Positions 19,760-30,044 of a stretch of DNA of 64,000 nucleotides are shown piece by piece. The translations under genes and the position numbers were made by a program. This stretch comes from an uncultured Alphaproteobacteria bacterium (GTDB taxonomy: Bacteria > Pseudomonadota > Alphaproteobacteria > UBA6615). Position 1 is the stretch's first letter. Each line of letters begins with the position of its first letter. The stretch lies in assembly GCA_943787445.1 (NCBI GenBank), contig CALSML010000026.1:122187-186186 (forward strand). The letters run 5' to 3'. The notes under the pieces were generated by a model. That model worked only from the letters and a program-made list of their open reading frames with translations. It had not been told where the DNA came from and did no database searches.

Positions 19760-20751
19760 GCTGCCTCCAAAGCGCGAAAGGAAATGCGCGGATCGAGCAC
19801 GGCGTAGGCGATATCAGCGAGGAAATTGCCGATCAGCACAACGAGTGTGGCCAGCAGCAGCCCCACCAGCGCAAGATTGAAATCATTGCCGAGGATCGAA
19901 TCATAGATCAGCTTGCCCATGCCCAGATATCCGAACATGGTCTCGGTGATCAGGGCGCCCGAGAAGAGCGAGCCGAAGTCCAGCGCTATGATGGTGGTCA
20001 GGGGCAACATGGCATTGCGCAATCCATGCCCGAACACGGTACGGGCCGGTCCAAGACCCTTGGCGCGCGCGGTGCGGATGTAATCCTGTCGCAGGACTTC
20101 GATCATCGCCGACCGCGCGAACCGCGTGTAGCCAGCCAGACTTGCGATGGTCAGGGTTGCAACGGGCAGCACCAGAAATTCCAGCCGCGCGAACAGGCAG
20201 GCATCCGGCGCGCCCATGCCACCGGCCGGAAGCCAGCCAAGCGTGACGGCAAATAACAGGATGAAAATCAGTGCCAGCCAGAATGGGGGCACCGATATGC
20301 CGGCAAAACAGAATAGATTGATGGCCCCGTCCACAGGGGATTGCGGTCGTGTGGCTGCGATCACACCCAACGGAATGGCAATGGCAATGGCCGCCAGCGA
20401 ACTCAGCCCCAGCAGGATAACGGTGTTCCCCAGCCGTGGCAGCAGGATATCCAGGACCGGGCGATTATAGGTGCGGGAAAATCCGAGATCGCCGGACAAC
20501 GCAACGCCCAGCCAGTTTCTGTAGCGTTCCCAGAGTGGCAGATCGAGGCCGTGAAGGCGCTTCAGACGCTCACCATCGGCGGGTGTCAGCTCCGGATTGG
20601 ATGCAATCATGATGTCGATGGGGTCGCCGGGCATCAGCCCGATCAGCATGAAGACCACAAAGGACATGACCGCCAGGACGATGGTCATGCCCAGAACGCG
20701 ACGGGTCAGGAATGCAAGCACGGATGCCTCACTCCGCTGTCCAGTTTTCAA
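19756..20751 (-). CDS. ABC transporter permease (Opp/DppB type)
   Basis: RRVLGMTIVLAVMSFVVFML; ARAKGLGPARTVFGHGLRNAMLPLTT. Confidence 0.9.
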   Translation of the reverse strand: MKTGQRSEASVLAFLTRRVLGMTIVLAVMSFVVFMLIGLMPGDPIDIMIASNPELTPADGERLKRLHGLDLPLWERYRNWLGVALSGDLGFSRTYNRPVLDILLPRLGNTVILLGLSSLAAIAIAIPLGVIAATRPQSPVDGAINLFCFAGISVPPFWLALIFILLFAVTLGWLPAGGMGAPDACLFARLEFLVLPVATLTIASLAGYTRFARSAMIEVLRQDYIRTARAKGLGPARTVFGHGLRNAMLPLTTIIALDFGSLFSGALITETMFGYLGMGKLIYDSILGNDFNLALVGLLLATLVVLIGNFLADIAYAVLDPRISFRALEAA

Positions 20752-22380
20752 CCCATAAGGTACTTGGATACTGGTGCCCGGTCGGTGTCACGCCCTTGAG
20801 CCATTTGGGCATGATGAACGCATTGGCCCGGAAATAGAGCGGCAGAACTGGCAAATCCTGGGCATAGGTCTGCTGGATGGTGGTCCAGTGGCGTGTCTGA
20901 TCCTCTTCGCTGCATCCGACTTCGACCCTGTCGATCGCCGTATCCATCACGTCACTGCGGTATCCGGTGTAATTCTGTCCGGACCAGCCGTTTCCGACGG
21001 TCGGGATCATCGAGGAGTGAAGCGTCGTGCGCGGCACGTTGCGGGGGCTGGAGAACCAGGCAAACATTGCCATTCCGGTGAATTGGCGCTGCCGGATCGT
21101 CTGTCCGAACAGCACGCGCGCTGGTTGGTTGCGAATGCGCAGGTCAATGCCGATTTCACGCAGATTGGACTGAATGACCTGCTCCACCAGTTCGCGGACC
21201 CGATTGCCGGCGGTGGTCATGATTTCCAACAGCAACGGTTCGCCGGCCGCGTTGTGGCGAATGCCCTTGCGGATGTCGGTCCAGCCGGCTTCATCGAGCA
21301 GGGTGGCTGCCAGCGCGGGGTCGAAGGGATATTTGCGGACATCGTCCACATGATACTGGTCGAGCGGGTGGACCGAAGTATCGGCAACCGGCTGCTTGCC
21401 TTCGAACAGCCGCACGCTGATCGAATTGCGGTCGATGGCGTGCAGCATGGCCTGGCGGACCCGGATGTCTTCGAGCACCGGGTTGTCGAGGCGCAGATCG
21501 ATATGTTCGTAGAACAGGCCCGGCTTGAATACGACGTTGAAGCGTTCGCCGTGGCGTTTCTCGAAGGTCAGAGCCTGATCGAGCGATATCCCGTCTTCGC
21601 CGGCAATGTAGTCGATTTCGCCGGAGAGCAGGTTGGCTTCCAGCGCGGCAGTGTTTTCGACGGTCCGGATGGTGATTTTCCTGAAGAAGGGTGCTGTCCC
21701 CCACCAGGTTGGGTTGGGCTCCAGCACGACGGTGGCGCCGGGTTCAACATGGGTGATGCGATAGGGGCCGAAATACAGCCCGGGCTGCGTCGGGTCCGTG
21801 TCATAGGCATTGCGGGAGCGGTAGACGGACGGATCGCTGGCCGCATCGGCTTCCAGATGGGCCGGGACGACTTCGAAGTCGTTGATCGCCGCCACATCGC
21901 AGGTTCGCTTGTTCCAGAAGATCGTGAAGTTGTGCGCGTCCTGCGCTTCGATCTTCTCCATCCGCCGATAGAGTTCCTGATTGTTGACGCCGGATGTCTC
22001 TTCGCGTCCAATGGCCCAGGTGAACTGCACGTCCTTTGTGGTGATCGGCGTGCCGTCGCCCCAGGTTGCGCCGTCGCGGATCGTATAGTCCACTGCGAAC
22101 CCGTCTTTGCCATCCGGGGTTGTCCAGTCGCGGATGGTACCGGCTTCGCGGGTCGGCACGGTGGTGCAGAGCTGGCAGATCAGCTGCCATTCGGCGTCAT
22201 AAACCGTGAACGGACGCCGGGTCATCCCGTGGATCAGAGACAGGGCGACATGGCTGGCGATGTTGGGGTGGAAGCCCTGGGGAAACTGGCTGATCCCGAT
22301 GACCAACTCGTCTTTCTGGGCTTGAACCGCGCCGGTCGAAAGGACCGTGGCGAGCGCGGCGGGTGGCGATCATCCCTCGG
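20729..22380 (-). CDS. ABC transporter substrate-binding protein, family 5 (N-terminus frameshifted)
   Basis: GFAVDYTIRDGATWGDGTPITTKDVQFTW; location upstream of two permeases. Confidence 0.88.
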
Positions 22381-22482
22381 ATTGTCACGGTGTTACTCCC
22401 TCACATCATGCGGGATGATTGTAGGACATTGGAGTGTGGCGCTGTCGAGACCCTGCCAGTCACGAATGCGCGGGCCACTATT

Positions 22483-23172
22483 TCACGACGCCATGGGCGT
22501 CCATGTGTCCGGACTACTGAGGTATTCTTCCACGCTGTCCAGTTGTTCGGCGCTGAAGGCACTGTTTTCCCGCGCGGCGTCCAGAACATCCCACCATGTG
22601 GCGAGTGCGTGCAGCCCCACGCCCAGCTTCTCCATATTGTCCCACGCTTCCATGAAGATGCCGTAGTTGAACACGACATAAGTGTGCTCGACCGTGGCAC
22701 TGGCTTCACGCAGCGCGTCAATGAAACGAACCTTGCTGCCACCATCGGTGGTCAGATCCTCCACCAGCAGAACACGGGCATTGTCTTCCAGGGCGCCCTC
22801 GATTTGGGCCATGCGACCAAAGCCCTTGGGCTCCTTGCGGACATAGACCATAGGCTTTCCAAGCGCGACGGCGACGAAAGCGGCGTAGGGAATGCCGGCG
22901 GTTTCGCCGCCGGCAATGACGTCGATATTGTCCCGCCCGATTTCCCGATCGATCAATGCGACAGCGTGAGCGGTCATGGCTTCGCGCGCTTTGGGAAAGG
23001 CAATTACCCGACGACAGTCGATATAGCTTGGGCTGACCCGCCCTGAGGTGAAGGTGTAGGGGTCTTCCGGCTTGAAGTTGACGGCGCCGATATCGAGCAG
23101 ATGGCGCGCGGTGTCAGCGGCGGCCTGGCGCGCTTCATCGGATGTGTGTTGGGCTTTATCGGGACGTGCCAT
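22483..23172 (-). CDS. pyrE: orotate phosphoribosyltransferase
   Basis: VIAGGETAGIPYAAFVA; ARVLLVEDLTTDGGSK. Confidence 0.9.
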   Translation of the reverse strand: MARPDKAQHTSDEARQAAADTARHLLDIGAVNFKPEDPYTFTSGRVSPSYIDCRRVIAFPKAREAMTAHAVALIDREIGRDNIDVIAGGETAGIPYAAFVAVALGKPMVYVRKEPKGFGRMAQIEGALEDNARVLLVEDLTTDGGSKVRFIDALREASATVEHTYVVFNYGIFMEAWDNMEKLGVGLHALATWWDVLDAARENSAFSAEQLDSVEEYLSSPDTWTPMAS

Positions 23173-23258
23173 CGGGGCCTCGGATTGTTCTGTTAAGCGC
23201 AGTGAATTTGAGAACCCGAAAACTAGCGTTGTGTCCGGAGTCGCTGATACGGGTCGGA

Positions 23259-23862
23259 CTAGTGGCGGTATTTCGAAGGGCTTTCGGCGGTGATATCGAG
23301 TGCCGCGTCTGCCGATTCCGCTATCGTGCTGTCTCCAGGATCAGGTTCCGACCCGGCTGGGAGGTTCCAGTCCGCATTGTTGAGGACGGTCACAATCCCA
23401 TGGGAGAATTGCGCCAGCTGTTCATCGGTCAGCGGGATGTTGATGGACGTCGCTCCGTCCGTGATCTGGAGAATGTGCCGTCCCTTGCCCTGATCGACGA
23501 CCCGCAACCGTTTGACCAGATGCGAGAGAATGGGAATGGGGGCAGGATTTGGCTTTGCAGATGTGCCGCTGCTGCTGCCTCTTGCGCCAGAGATTGTAGA
23601 TTCGGCCTTCTCGTTCTCCCGGGCGCGAAATGCCGCGACTTCGGACGGGGGTCGGCGCGGGTGCCGGGCCGGTTGTGTCCGGGATTTGTGGCTGCACAAG
23701 ATGTCCAGCCTTGCTTAGAACCTTTTCCAGACCAGGGACAAGTCGTTTGACGAGACGGCGGGTCAGGCCAAAGACCTCCTCCTGATCGTTCTCGTCCGTG
23801 ACTATAATCAGAATGCGGTCTTCAACTTGTGAATAACGGAGCTGGAATTTTTGTGCGTTCAT
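23259..23862 (-). CDS. hypothetical protein (frameshift near 23600)
   Basis: MNAQKFQLRYSQVEDRILIIVTDENDQEEVFGLTRRLVKRLVPGLEKVL... joined to ...DGATSINIPLTDEQLAQF... Confidence 0.6.
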
Positions 23863-23963
23863 TATGTCGAGGCCATGAGACGTGGCATAATTGCAAGACC
23901 GCTCGCGCAAGTCGAGGTCGCGATCGGAATTAGACCATCGGCCGCAGGTTGCCGGAACGACAG

Positions 23964-24518
23964 ATGATGCATCACGCGTTCACCGTATTCTTTCTTTCGC
24001 TCTTCTTGTTGTGGGGCGGCGCTGCTGCTGCGCAGCAATCGGCAAAAAGCTGGGAAGGGAGCATCTCCGCACGCACGCTGAATGTGCGGGCCGGTCCGGC
24101 GAAAAATCAGAGCATTGTCGCCAAGGTGAAGCGCGGCGACCGGGTGCAGGCATTCGACGAAGAAGGATCGTGGGTGCATATCCGTGATTTCGATGACAGT
24201 GGCAAGACGGGCTGGGTCAGTCGGTCCTTTGTCCGATTGCCAAAAGACTTCATGGCGCCGGCCTTTGGGGATGTGGAGAACGCGTTCCTCGAATGGGCCT
24301 CGGCGCGCGGGGATCTGTCTGTTGTTTCGATCGAGTCAGACAACCGATTGTCACTGGTACTTGAATCGGCGGAAGGAAAAGCCCGGGCAATGGCCATTGC
24401 CCGCGAGGTGGCGTGTGCCTACCGCAACCGGCTGTCGATTAAGGATCGCGTCGTGGCGACCGTCTGGCCGGAGGCCGGACCTGGTAATGGTTGGACCGCA
24501 CAGGTCAACTGCCCTTAG
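23964..24518 (+). CDS. exported SH3b-domain protein
   Basis: Signal peptide; LNVRAGPAKNQSIVAKVKRGDRVQAFDEEGSWVHIRD. Confidence 0.8.
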   Translation: MMHHAFTVFFLSLFLLWGGAAAAQQSAKSWEGSISARTLNVRAGPAKNQSIVAKVKRGDRVQAFDEEGSWVHIRDFDDSGKTGWVSRSFVRLPKDFMAPAFGDVENAFLEWASARGDLSVVSIESDNRLSLVLESAEGKARAMAIAREVACAYRNRLSIKDRVVATVWPEAGPGNGWTAQVNCP

Positions 24519-25168
24519 TCAGGCAACGCCATTTGTCCGTTGCTCAGGGTGAGCGTGCGATCGGCGATGGGCTGCACGAAACCCGAGTTTTGCTCTGCAA
24601 TCACGACAGCTGCGCCTTTTTCGGTCAAAGCTTTCAGACTTTCCGCAACGTCCCGGGCGATACGCGGTGACAAGCCCAGCGAAGGTTCGTCGAGCAGGAA
24701 GATGCGCGGTCGGGCCATGAGGGCACGACCAATGGCGAGCATCTGTTGCTGGCCTCCTGACAACTGCCAGGCCCGGTCCGATGGCCGGTCGGCGAGGGGT
24801 GGGAAGAGCGCGTACACCTCGTCGATGGACAGGCGTCGTTCTGCGCGTCCGCGGATGCCGCCCACAAGCAGGTTTTCCTCGACAGTCATGCCAGGGAAAA
24901 CTCGGCGTCCTTCCGGAACGAGTGCCAGTCCGGCGCGAATGCGGTCCTCGGTCGCCAGGTGATTGATGTTGTCACCCTGAAAGAAAATATCGCCCTTGGA
25001 AGATGCCAGACCAATGATCGCGCGCAGCAGGCTTGATTTGCCAGCGCCATTGGTGCCGATCAGCGCGGTGATCTCGCCGGATCGTGCTGTGAAAGTGACG
25101 TCCCGAAGGGCTGTCACGGCACCATGGCTGACCGTCAGTGACTCGACGTGGAGGGAAGGCTGGCTCAC
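24515..25168 (-). CDS. ABC transporter ATP-binding protein, LivF type (GTG start overlapping upstream TGA)
   Basis: LIGTNGAGKSSLLRAI; LSGGQQQMLAIGRALMARPRIFLLDEPSLGL. Confidence 0.88.
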   Translation of the reverse strand: MSQPSLHVESLTVSHGAVTALRDVTFTARSGEITALIGTNGAGKSSLLRAIIGLASSKGDIFFQGDNINHLATEDRIRAGLALVPEGRRVFPGMTVEENLLVGGIRGRAERRLSIDEVYALFPPLADRPSDRAWQLSGGQQQMLAIGRALMARPRIFLLDEPSLGLSPRIARDVAESLKALTEKGAAVVIAEQNSGFVQPIADRTLTLSNGQMALPD

Positions 25169-26847
25169 AGCGTGGTCACTCCGAAATAGGCATCCTGAAC
25201 GCGTGGATCGGCGAGGACATCTTCCGGTGTCCCGTCGGCAATGATCCGGCCCGATTCCATGCAGACCATTCGTGTGACGAGTGGCTTCAGAAACGCGACA
25301 TTGTGGTCGATCAACAGGATGGCCAGACCGTTCTCTGCGAGAGTTCTGCATAGCGCGCTAATCTCTCCCTGTTCTTCGGGGGAAAGCCCGGCGCCGGGTT
25401 CGTCCAGCACCAGCGCGCCCGGTTCGGCGGCGACAGCGCGACAGACCTCAACCCGGCGACGAATGCCATGGGCGATCGTGCCGCAGGGCATATCTGCGAC
25501 GGCCAGCAGATTGAAATTGCGCAGAACCGCATCGGTGTTGGCCGCGGGACGATCCGCCTGGGCGATTCTGATAATGTCCCGAACAGAGAGGTCTGCGGGA
25601 AGTTGTGGGGTCTGGAAGGTCCGGGTCAGTCCCAGCTGAGCGATCTGGTATTCAGGCGCATGGGTGATGTCGTGACCAGCCAGAGTCACGGTTCCCGCGT
25701 CGCTGGTGGCTGATCCGGTGAGAATATTGGCCAGGGTTGTCTTCCCGGCTCCGTTGGGACCAATGACACCCACGATTTCGCCGGGCTGGATGCGCAAATT
25801 GACGTCATCCAGAGCCCGCACACCGCCATAGCGTTTCGATAGATGGGTCGCTATCAGTTCGCTGCCACCAATATCGGCGGGTTCACTTTTTTCATCGGTC
25901 GCGGTTCCCGCAGAAGGTTTGGGACTGGATTTGCCAAACCGCAGCAGCCCTTCAATTCCGTTGGGCGCGAAGACCACTGTCGCAAGCAATAGCACGCCGA
26001 CGGCAACAAGATAGTATTCCTGCAGGCCGCGAAACCATTCCGGCAAATGGGTGAGAAGCAATGCACCGATAACGGCACCTGGAATTCCGAAGCGACCGCC
26101 AACGACCGTCATGGTCAGACAGGTGATCATGACGCCGAAGCTCAGTGTTTCGGGCGATACGACACGGTTGGTGTGAACGAACAACGCACCGGCCGCGCCA
26201 CCAAAAGCTGCGCTGAGCAGAAAGGCACGAAACCGCAGCATGCTGCGGTCGATCCCGAAGGCCGCTGTTGCCAGTGGTGTCTCTCGCATCACGGTAAATG
26301 CCGCTTTGCGTGCGGTATTGATTTGCCAGTAGGAGACCAGCATGGCCAGGCCCGCGATGATCCAGACGAATGACAATAGCGGCAGACCGCGCGCGAGTTG
26401 CCAGCCCAGAATCCTGACCGGCGGTACACCGGACAATCCGTTGGCGCCGCCGGTCACAGGTTCCCAGTTGATGGCGATCAGCAGCAACAACTGGCTGAGG
26501 GCAAGGGTGGCCAAGGCAAAGTAATGGGATTGCAGGCGCAGCACCGGGATGGAAACCAGCACAGCGATGGTGACTGCTGCCGCTACGGAGAGCGGGAACG
26601 TCACCAGAAATTCGGCACCATACTGGCTGCCCAGAATGCCGCTTGTATAGGCGCCAAGCCCGAAGAACGCGCCCTGGGCAAGGCTGAGAGCCCCCGCATG
26701 GCCGAATATGAACTGATAGCCGAGCACCAGAACCACATAGATTCCGGACAAGGTCAGGAGACGCTGATCATAGGATGACGCAAAGAACAGGGCGTAGATT
26801 GCCAGCCCGCCGCCACCGAAAATCATAAGGCTGTTGCGCGGGTTCAT
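25165..26847 (-). CDS. fused LivM-type permease and LivG-type ATP-binding protein
   Basis: One 560-aa ORF: LivM-like TM half, then GVIGPNGAGKTTLANILTG ... LVLDEPGAGLSPEEQGE. Confidence 0.88.
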   Translation of the reverse strand: MNPRNSLMIFGGGGLAIYALFFASSYDQRLLTLSGIYVVLVLGYQFIFGHAGALSLAQGAFFGLGAYTSGILGSQYGAEFLVTFPLSVAAAVTIAVLVSIPVLRLQSHYFALATLALSQLLLLIAINWEPVTGGANGLSGVPPVRILGWQLARGLPLLSFVWIIAGLAMLVSYWQINTARKAAFTVMRETPLATAAFGIDRSMLRFRAFLLSAAFGGAAGALFVHTNRVVSPETLSFGVMITCLTMTVVGGRFGIPGAVIGALLLTHLPEWFRGLQEYYLVAVGVLLLATVVFAPNGIEGLLRFGKSSPKPSAGTATDEKSEPADIGGSELIATHLSKRYGGVRALDDVNLRIQPGEIVGVIGPNGAGKTTLANILTGSATSDAGTVTLAGHDITHAPEYQIAQLGLTRTFQTPQLPADLSVRDIIRIAQADRPAANTDAVLRNFNLLAVADMPCGTIAHGIRRRVEVCRAVAAEPGALVLDEPGAGLSPEEQGEISALCRTLAENGLAILLIDHNVAFLKPLVTRMVCMESGRIIADGTPEDVLADPRVQDAYFGVTTL

Positions 26848-27704
26848 GCACGCACCTGTTGCGGTTCGCCGAGCAGCCCCTGGGGACGCAGGAACAACAC
26901 CACAAGAACGATGACGTAGAGCAGGCCCTCAGCCAGGGGCTGGGATGATATGGCGGCAACACCGACTTCGAATACGGCGATCAGCAGGGCCCCGAGCGCG
27001 GCGCCCCGCAGACTGCCCCAGCCACCGATGACGACAGCAATATAGGCTTTCAGGATCAGGGGCGCGCCATCGGCCGGGCTGATGAAGAACTGGTGGGCCA
27101 GTAACAACCCGGCCGCGCCGGCGAATGCGGTGCCGAGTGCGAAGCTCAACAGCGTGATCCGGGTCAGTCGAATGCCGATGGCGCGCGCCATTTCCGGGTC
27201 CTGCGAACATGCACGGAACTGTCGTCCCAATTGCGTGCGTTGCAGCACGATGGCCAGGCCGCCGATCAGAACACAGGCTGTGGCGATGATGACCAGAGAT
27301 TGACGACTGATGCTCACGCCGATCAGGTCGATCGTGCCCACCCCGATCAGCGGCGGGGCGGTTCGCGGTGCGGCGCCGAAAGTGGCGTTGAGGCCATTGG
27401 CGACAATCATGCCGACCGCGATGGTCGTGACGAACACCGAGACTGGCGGACGGTTGCGGATCGGCAGATAGGCCAGCGCACCGATGGCAAGGCCGAGGAC
27501 CGCGGTGACGACAACGACACCGGGTAGCAGGATCAGGCCGGGAATTCTGAGATCGGGGGGCAGAAAGAAGGTAAGCGCCACGGCGGTGAACCCGCCGGCC
27601 ACAACGCTTTCGCCGTGGGCGAAATTGACGGCGGTGGTCGCGTTGAGAACAAGAACAAACCCCAGTGCCACCAGCGCATAGGCCGCGCCGAGAGGAAAGG
27701 GCAT
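26844..27704 (-). CDS. ABC transporter permease, LivH type
   Basis: ALVALGFVLVLNATTAVNFAHGE...; AVVIGGWGSLRGAALGALL. Confidence 0.88.
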   Translation of the reverse strand: MPFPLGAAYALVALGFVLVLNATTAVNFAHGESVVAGGFTAVALTFFLPPDLRIPGLILLPGVVVVTAVLGLAIGALAYLPIRNRPPVSVFVTTIAVGMIVANGLNATFGAAPRTAPPLIGVGTIDLIGVSISRQSLVIIATACVLIGGLAIVLQRTQLGRQFRACSQDPEMARAIGIRLTRITLLSFALGTAFAGAAGLLLAHQFFISPADGAPLILKAYIAVVIGGWGSLRGAALGALLIAVFEVGVAAISSQPLAEGLLYVIVLVVLFLRPQGLLGEPQQVRA

Positions 27705-27754
27705 TCAGAAGGAGCTGCGCTGCGAGCATGGGAGCGAGACTGCTGAGGTTCGCC

Positions 27755-28876
27755 CTAGAGCGTCCCGGTCAGGTTCTCGTATCGTTTGACGATCTGTGGC
27801 ACCCGGTCTTCAGCGCCATAGCAAATGATCACGGCCGAATGGGCCATATTGCCCTTGCCGTCTGATCTGTAGTTCATGGCCAGGCCTGCATGGGATGCGG
27901 TCTGCAAATGAGTGCGGACCTCATCAGCGGTTTTCGCTCCGGCTGCGAGAGCGGCGAGTATCATCTTCGCGCCGTCATATTGGCCCAGCGCGAATGCGTC
28001 GGGTTCCCGATCGAATGACCGACGATAGGCGTCCACGAATTCGCGCATTTCCTCGCTGTCATCCGACACCGGTGAAGAACCGGATTCGGCACACACGCCG
28101 TTGAGTTCCGCGGGTTCCAGCAAGGCCGCGGTTTCGGGCTGGTGCATGGCCGAGCCGGCGATGATCGGAATATCAAGGCCGAGCGCCCGCGCATGCCGGA
28201 TGATCAGCGCGGTCGGGCCGGAATGGAGATGCAGCAACAGTGCATCTGCGCCCGAACGCTGCACCTTCAGCAGGACGGGCAACATGTCCTTGACCGAGAT
28301 GTCCAGAGCTTCCTGAAGCACCGGCGACGCGCCAATTGCGGTGAGGTTTCGTTCCAGCTCGGCGCGCCCACTTTGCCCGTAGGCAGTGGTCTGGGAAATG
28401 ATCGCGGGACGTTTGACACCACGTTCCTCAACGGCATAGCGCGCCTGTGCTGTCTTCACCACGGCATCACCCGGGAAAAAACCGATAGACATTTGCACTG
28501 CCAAGTTCGGTGATCTTGGCCGTGCCGGAAACCGTTATCAGAGGGATGCCGAATTCATCTGCGATGGGCAAAAGCGCAAGCATCTGGGTGCCCAGCATGG
28601 GGCTACAACTGCGACCACACCTGCGGCGTCGACGGCGCGTTCGAACGCGTTGACAGCGATTTCGGGGGATGTGGCGGTATCGACGACACTGAATGCGATA
28701 TCACTGCCGACGAGGGCTAGCTCTGCACCATTTTTCTGACTGGTTCCTTCCAGCGACAGGAACCCCGTGATGGGCACGAGGACGGGGACACGTAATGGCT
28801 CAGCCTGCGCGCCGACTGTCGATAGCAAGCCAACAGCGGTGGCAATCGCAATGAATTGGCGCAAAAAGCTGGACAT
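27755..28876 (-). CDS. ABC transporter substrate-binding protein, LivJ/K (family 6) type (frameshifts ~28510-28610)
   Basis: Signal peptide MSSFLRQFIAIATAVGLLSTVGAQAE; VPVLVPITGFLSLEGTSQKNGAELAL; SGADALLLHLHSGPTALIIRHARALG. Confidence 0.85.
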
Positions 28877-28942
28877 CGGATACTCCCGATAATTGGCCGG
28901 AACTGCAGTGGCGGTGGAGCGTCTTCGAAAAGACCGCCGCAA

Positions 28943-29031
28943 CAACTCCCTCCGCCGGCATGACCCGGATCAGGTTGGTGGGTGTTCTCTCAGCCCCGTT
29001 CTGCGTGGTCAGGCAGGGGCACCCCAGAGTT
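28943..29031 (-). promoter_or_regulatory. TPP (THI-box) riboswitch upstream of Liv-type ABC transporter
   Basis: Reverse complement reads aactctGGGGTGCCCctgcctgaccacgcagaacgGGGCTGAGAgaacACCCaccAACCTGATCCGGGTCATGCCGGCGGAGGGAgtt, matching the conserved TPP aptamer blocks. Confidence 0.95.
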
Positions 29032-29081
29032 GCGGATGAAACGGACGATGAAAGATGATGAACTGTGAGTCAAGACGATCG

Positions 29082-29410
29082 TCAGTTTGCTTTCTGCCCC
29101 TTCAGATATCGTGTTCCGTCAAATGCCGAGAAATGCTCGCCGAGCAGCGGATGGGCAATCTGCGCCGGGTCCGGCTCGACCATCAGATTGCGCTCCGCCA
29201 CATAAGTCGTGTGCAACGCGTCATGGACCAGCACGTGATACCAGGGCGCGTCCTTGGGTGGCCGCGAGCGTGGCCACCTGCGTCATACCATTCCTCCGCT
29301 GCCCGCGTATAGTCCGGGTCGACATCGAACACCGCGCCGCGATAGCCGAACAGCGTGGTGCCGGACCATCTGGCCGACATGGGAAATTTGGCAGCGCGGA
29401 GGATGCACTC
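29082..29410 (-). CDS. hspQ: HspQ/YccV-like hemimethylated-DNA-binding domain protein (frameshifted)
   Basis: TLFGYRGAVFDVDPDYTRAAEEWYD ... WYHVLVHDALHTTYVAERNLMVEPDP. Confidence 0.8.
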
Positions 29411-29423
29411 ATGGCGGGCGTCC

Positions 29424-29883
29424 TTATGCTGCCGGACGTGGTGGCGGGGCGGCGCTGGGCGTCCCGGTCCACACAGGCGTAGACCGCCTCGGCCGCTGGC
29501 AACCAGATTCGCCTTCGCTCGTCATGCACCTCGGCGGCGGCGAAGTAGATGCGCCGCCCGGCCCGCACGAGTCTTGGCCGTGCAGATGATCAGTTGGTCG
29601 TGCCCTTCGCCCGGCCCACGAAGTTGACGTGGTCAGGGACACCGTGACGTTCCCCCGGCGCTTTTCGGGGTCGGGCTCGATAGACGCCGCAGAAGCCGGT
29701 TGCCGCATCGATCAGGCTCGCCGTGACGCCGCCATGCAGGCCGCCCTGGCGGTTCTTGTGACGCTCGTCCTGGAGGTCGACGGCGAAATCCGCGCGAAGC
29801 CCTCGCGCCAGTCCACCAGTCGGAAACCGAGATACGCCGTTGAGGCCCTCGGTCAGGTCACTGTGGCTTCGAAGTCTGCTCAT
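29424..29883 (-). CDS. PaaI-family hotdog thioesterase (frameshifted)
   Basis: GGLHGGVTASLIDAATGFCGVYRA. Confidence 0.75.
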
Positions 29884-30044
29884 GGCTCAGGAAAATCTCT
29901 GCGTGGTCCTGGTTATGCGGGTATTGGGTATGCGGCTGTGGGGTGCTGATATGCCCGATCAATCGGCGCAGGCGGGGCAATTCCCGTACGCTGCGCCGGG
30001 CGCGCTACACTGAGATCGCCAATTGTTGTCAGGAGTGTCGGACA

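Noticed and set aside
20774-22666. 630-aa plus-strand ORF
   Set aside because: Antisense to the family-5 binding protein gene, whose minus-strand reading has clear conserved motifs.
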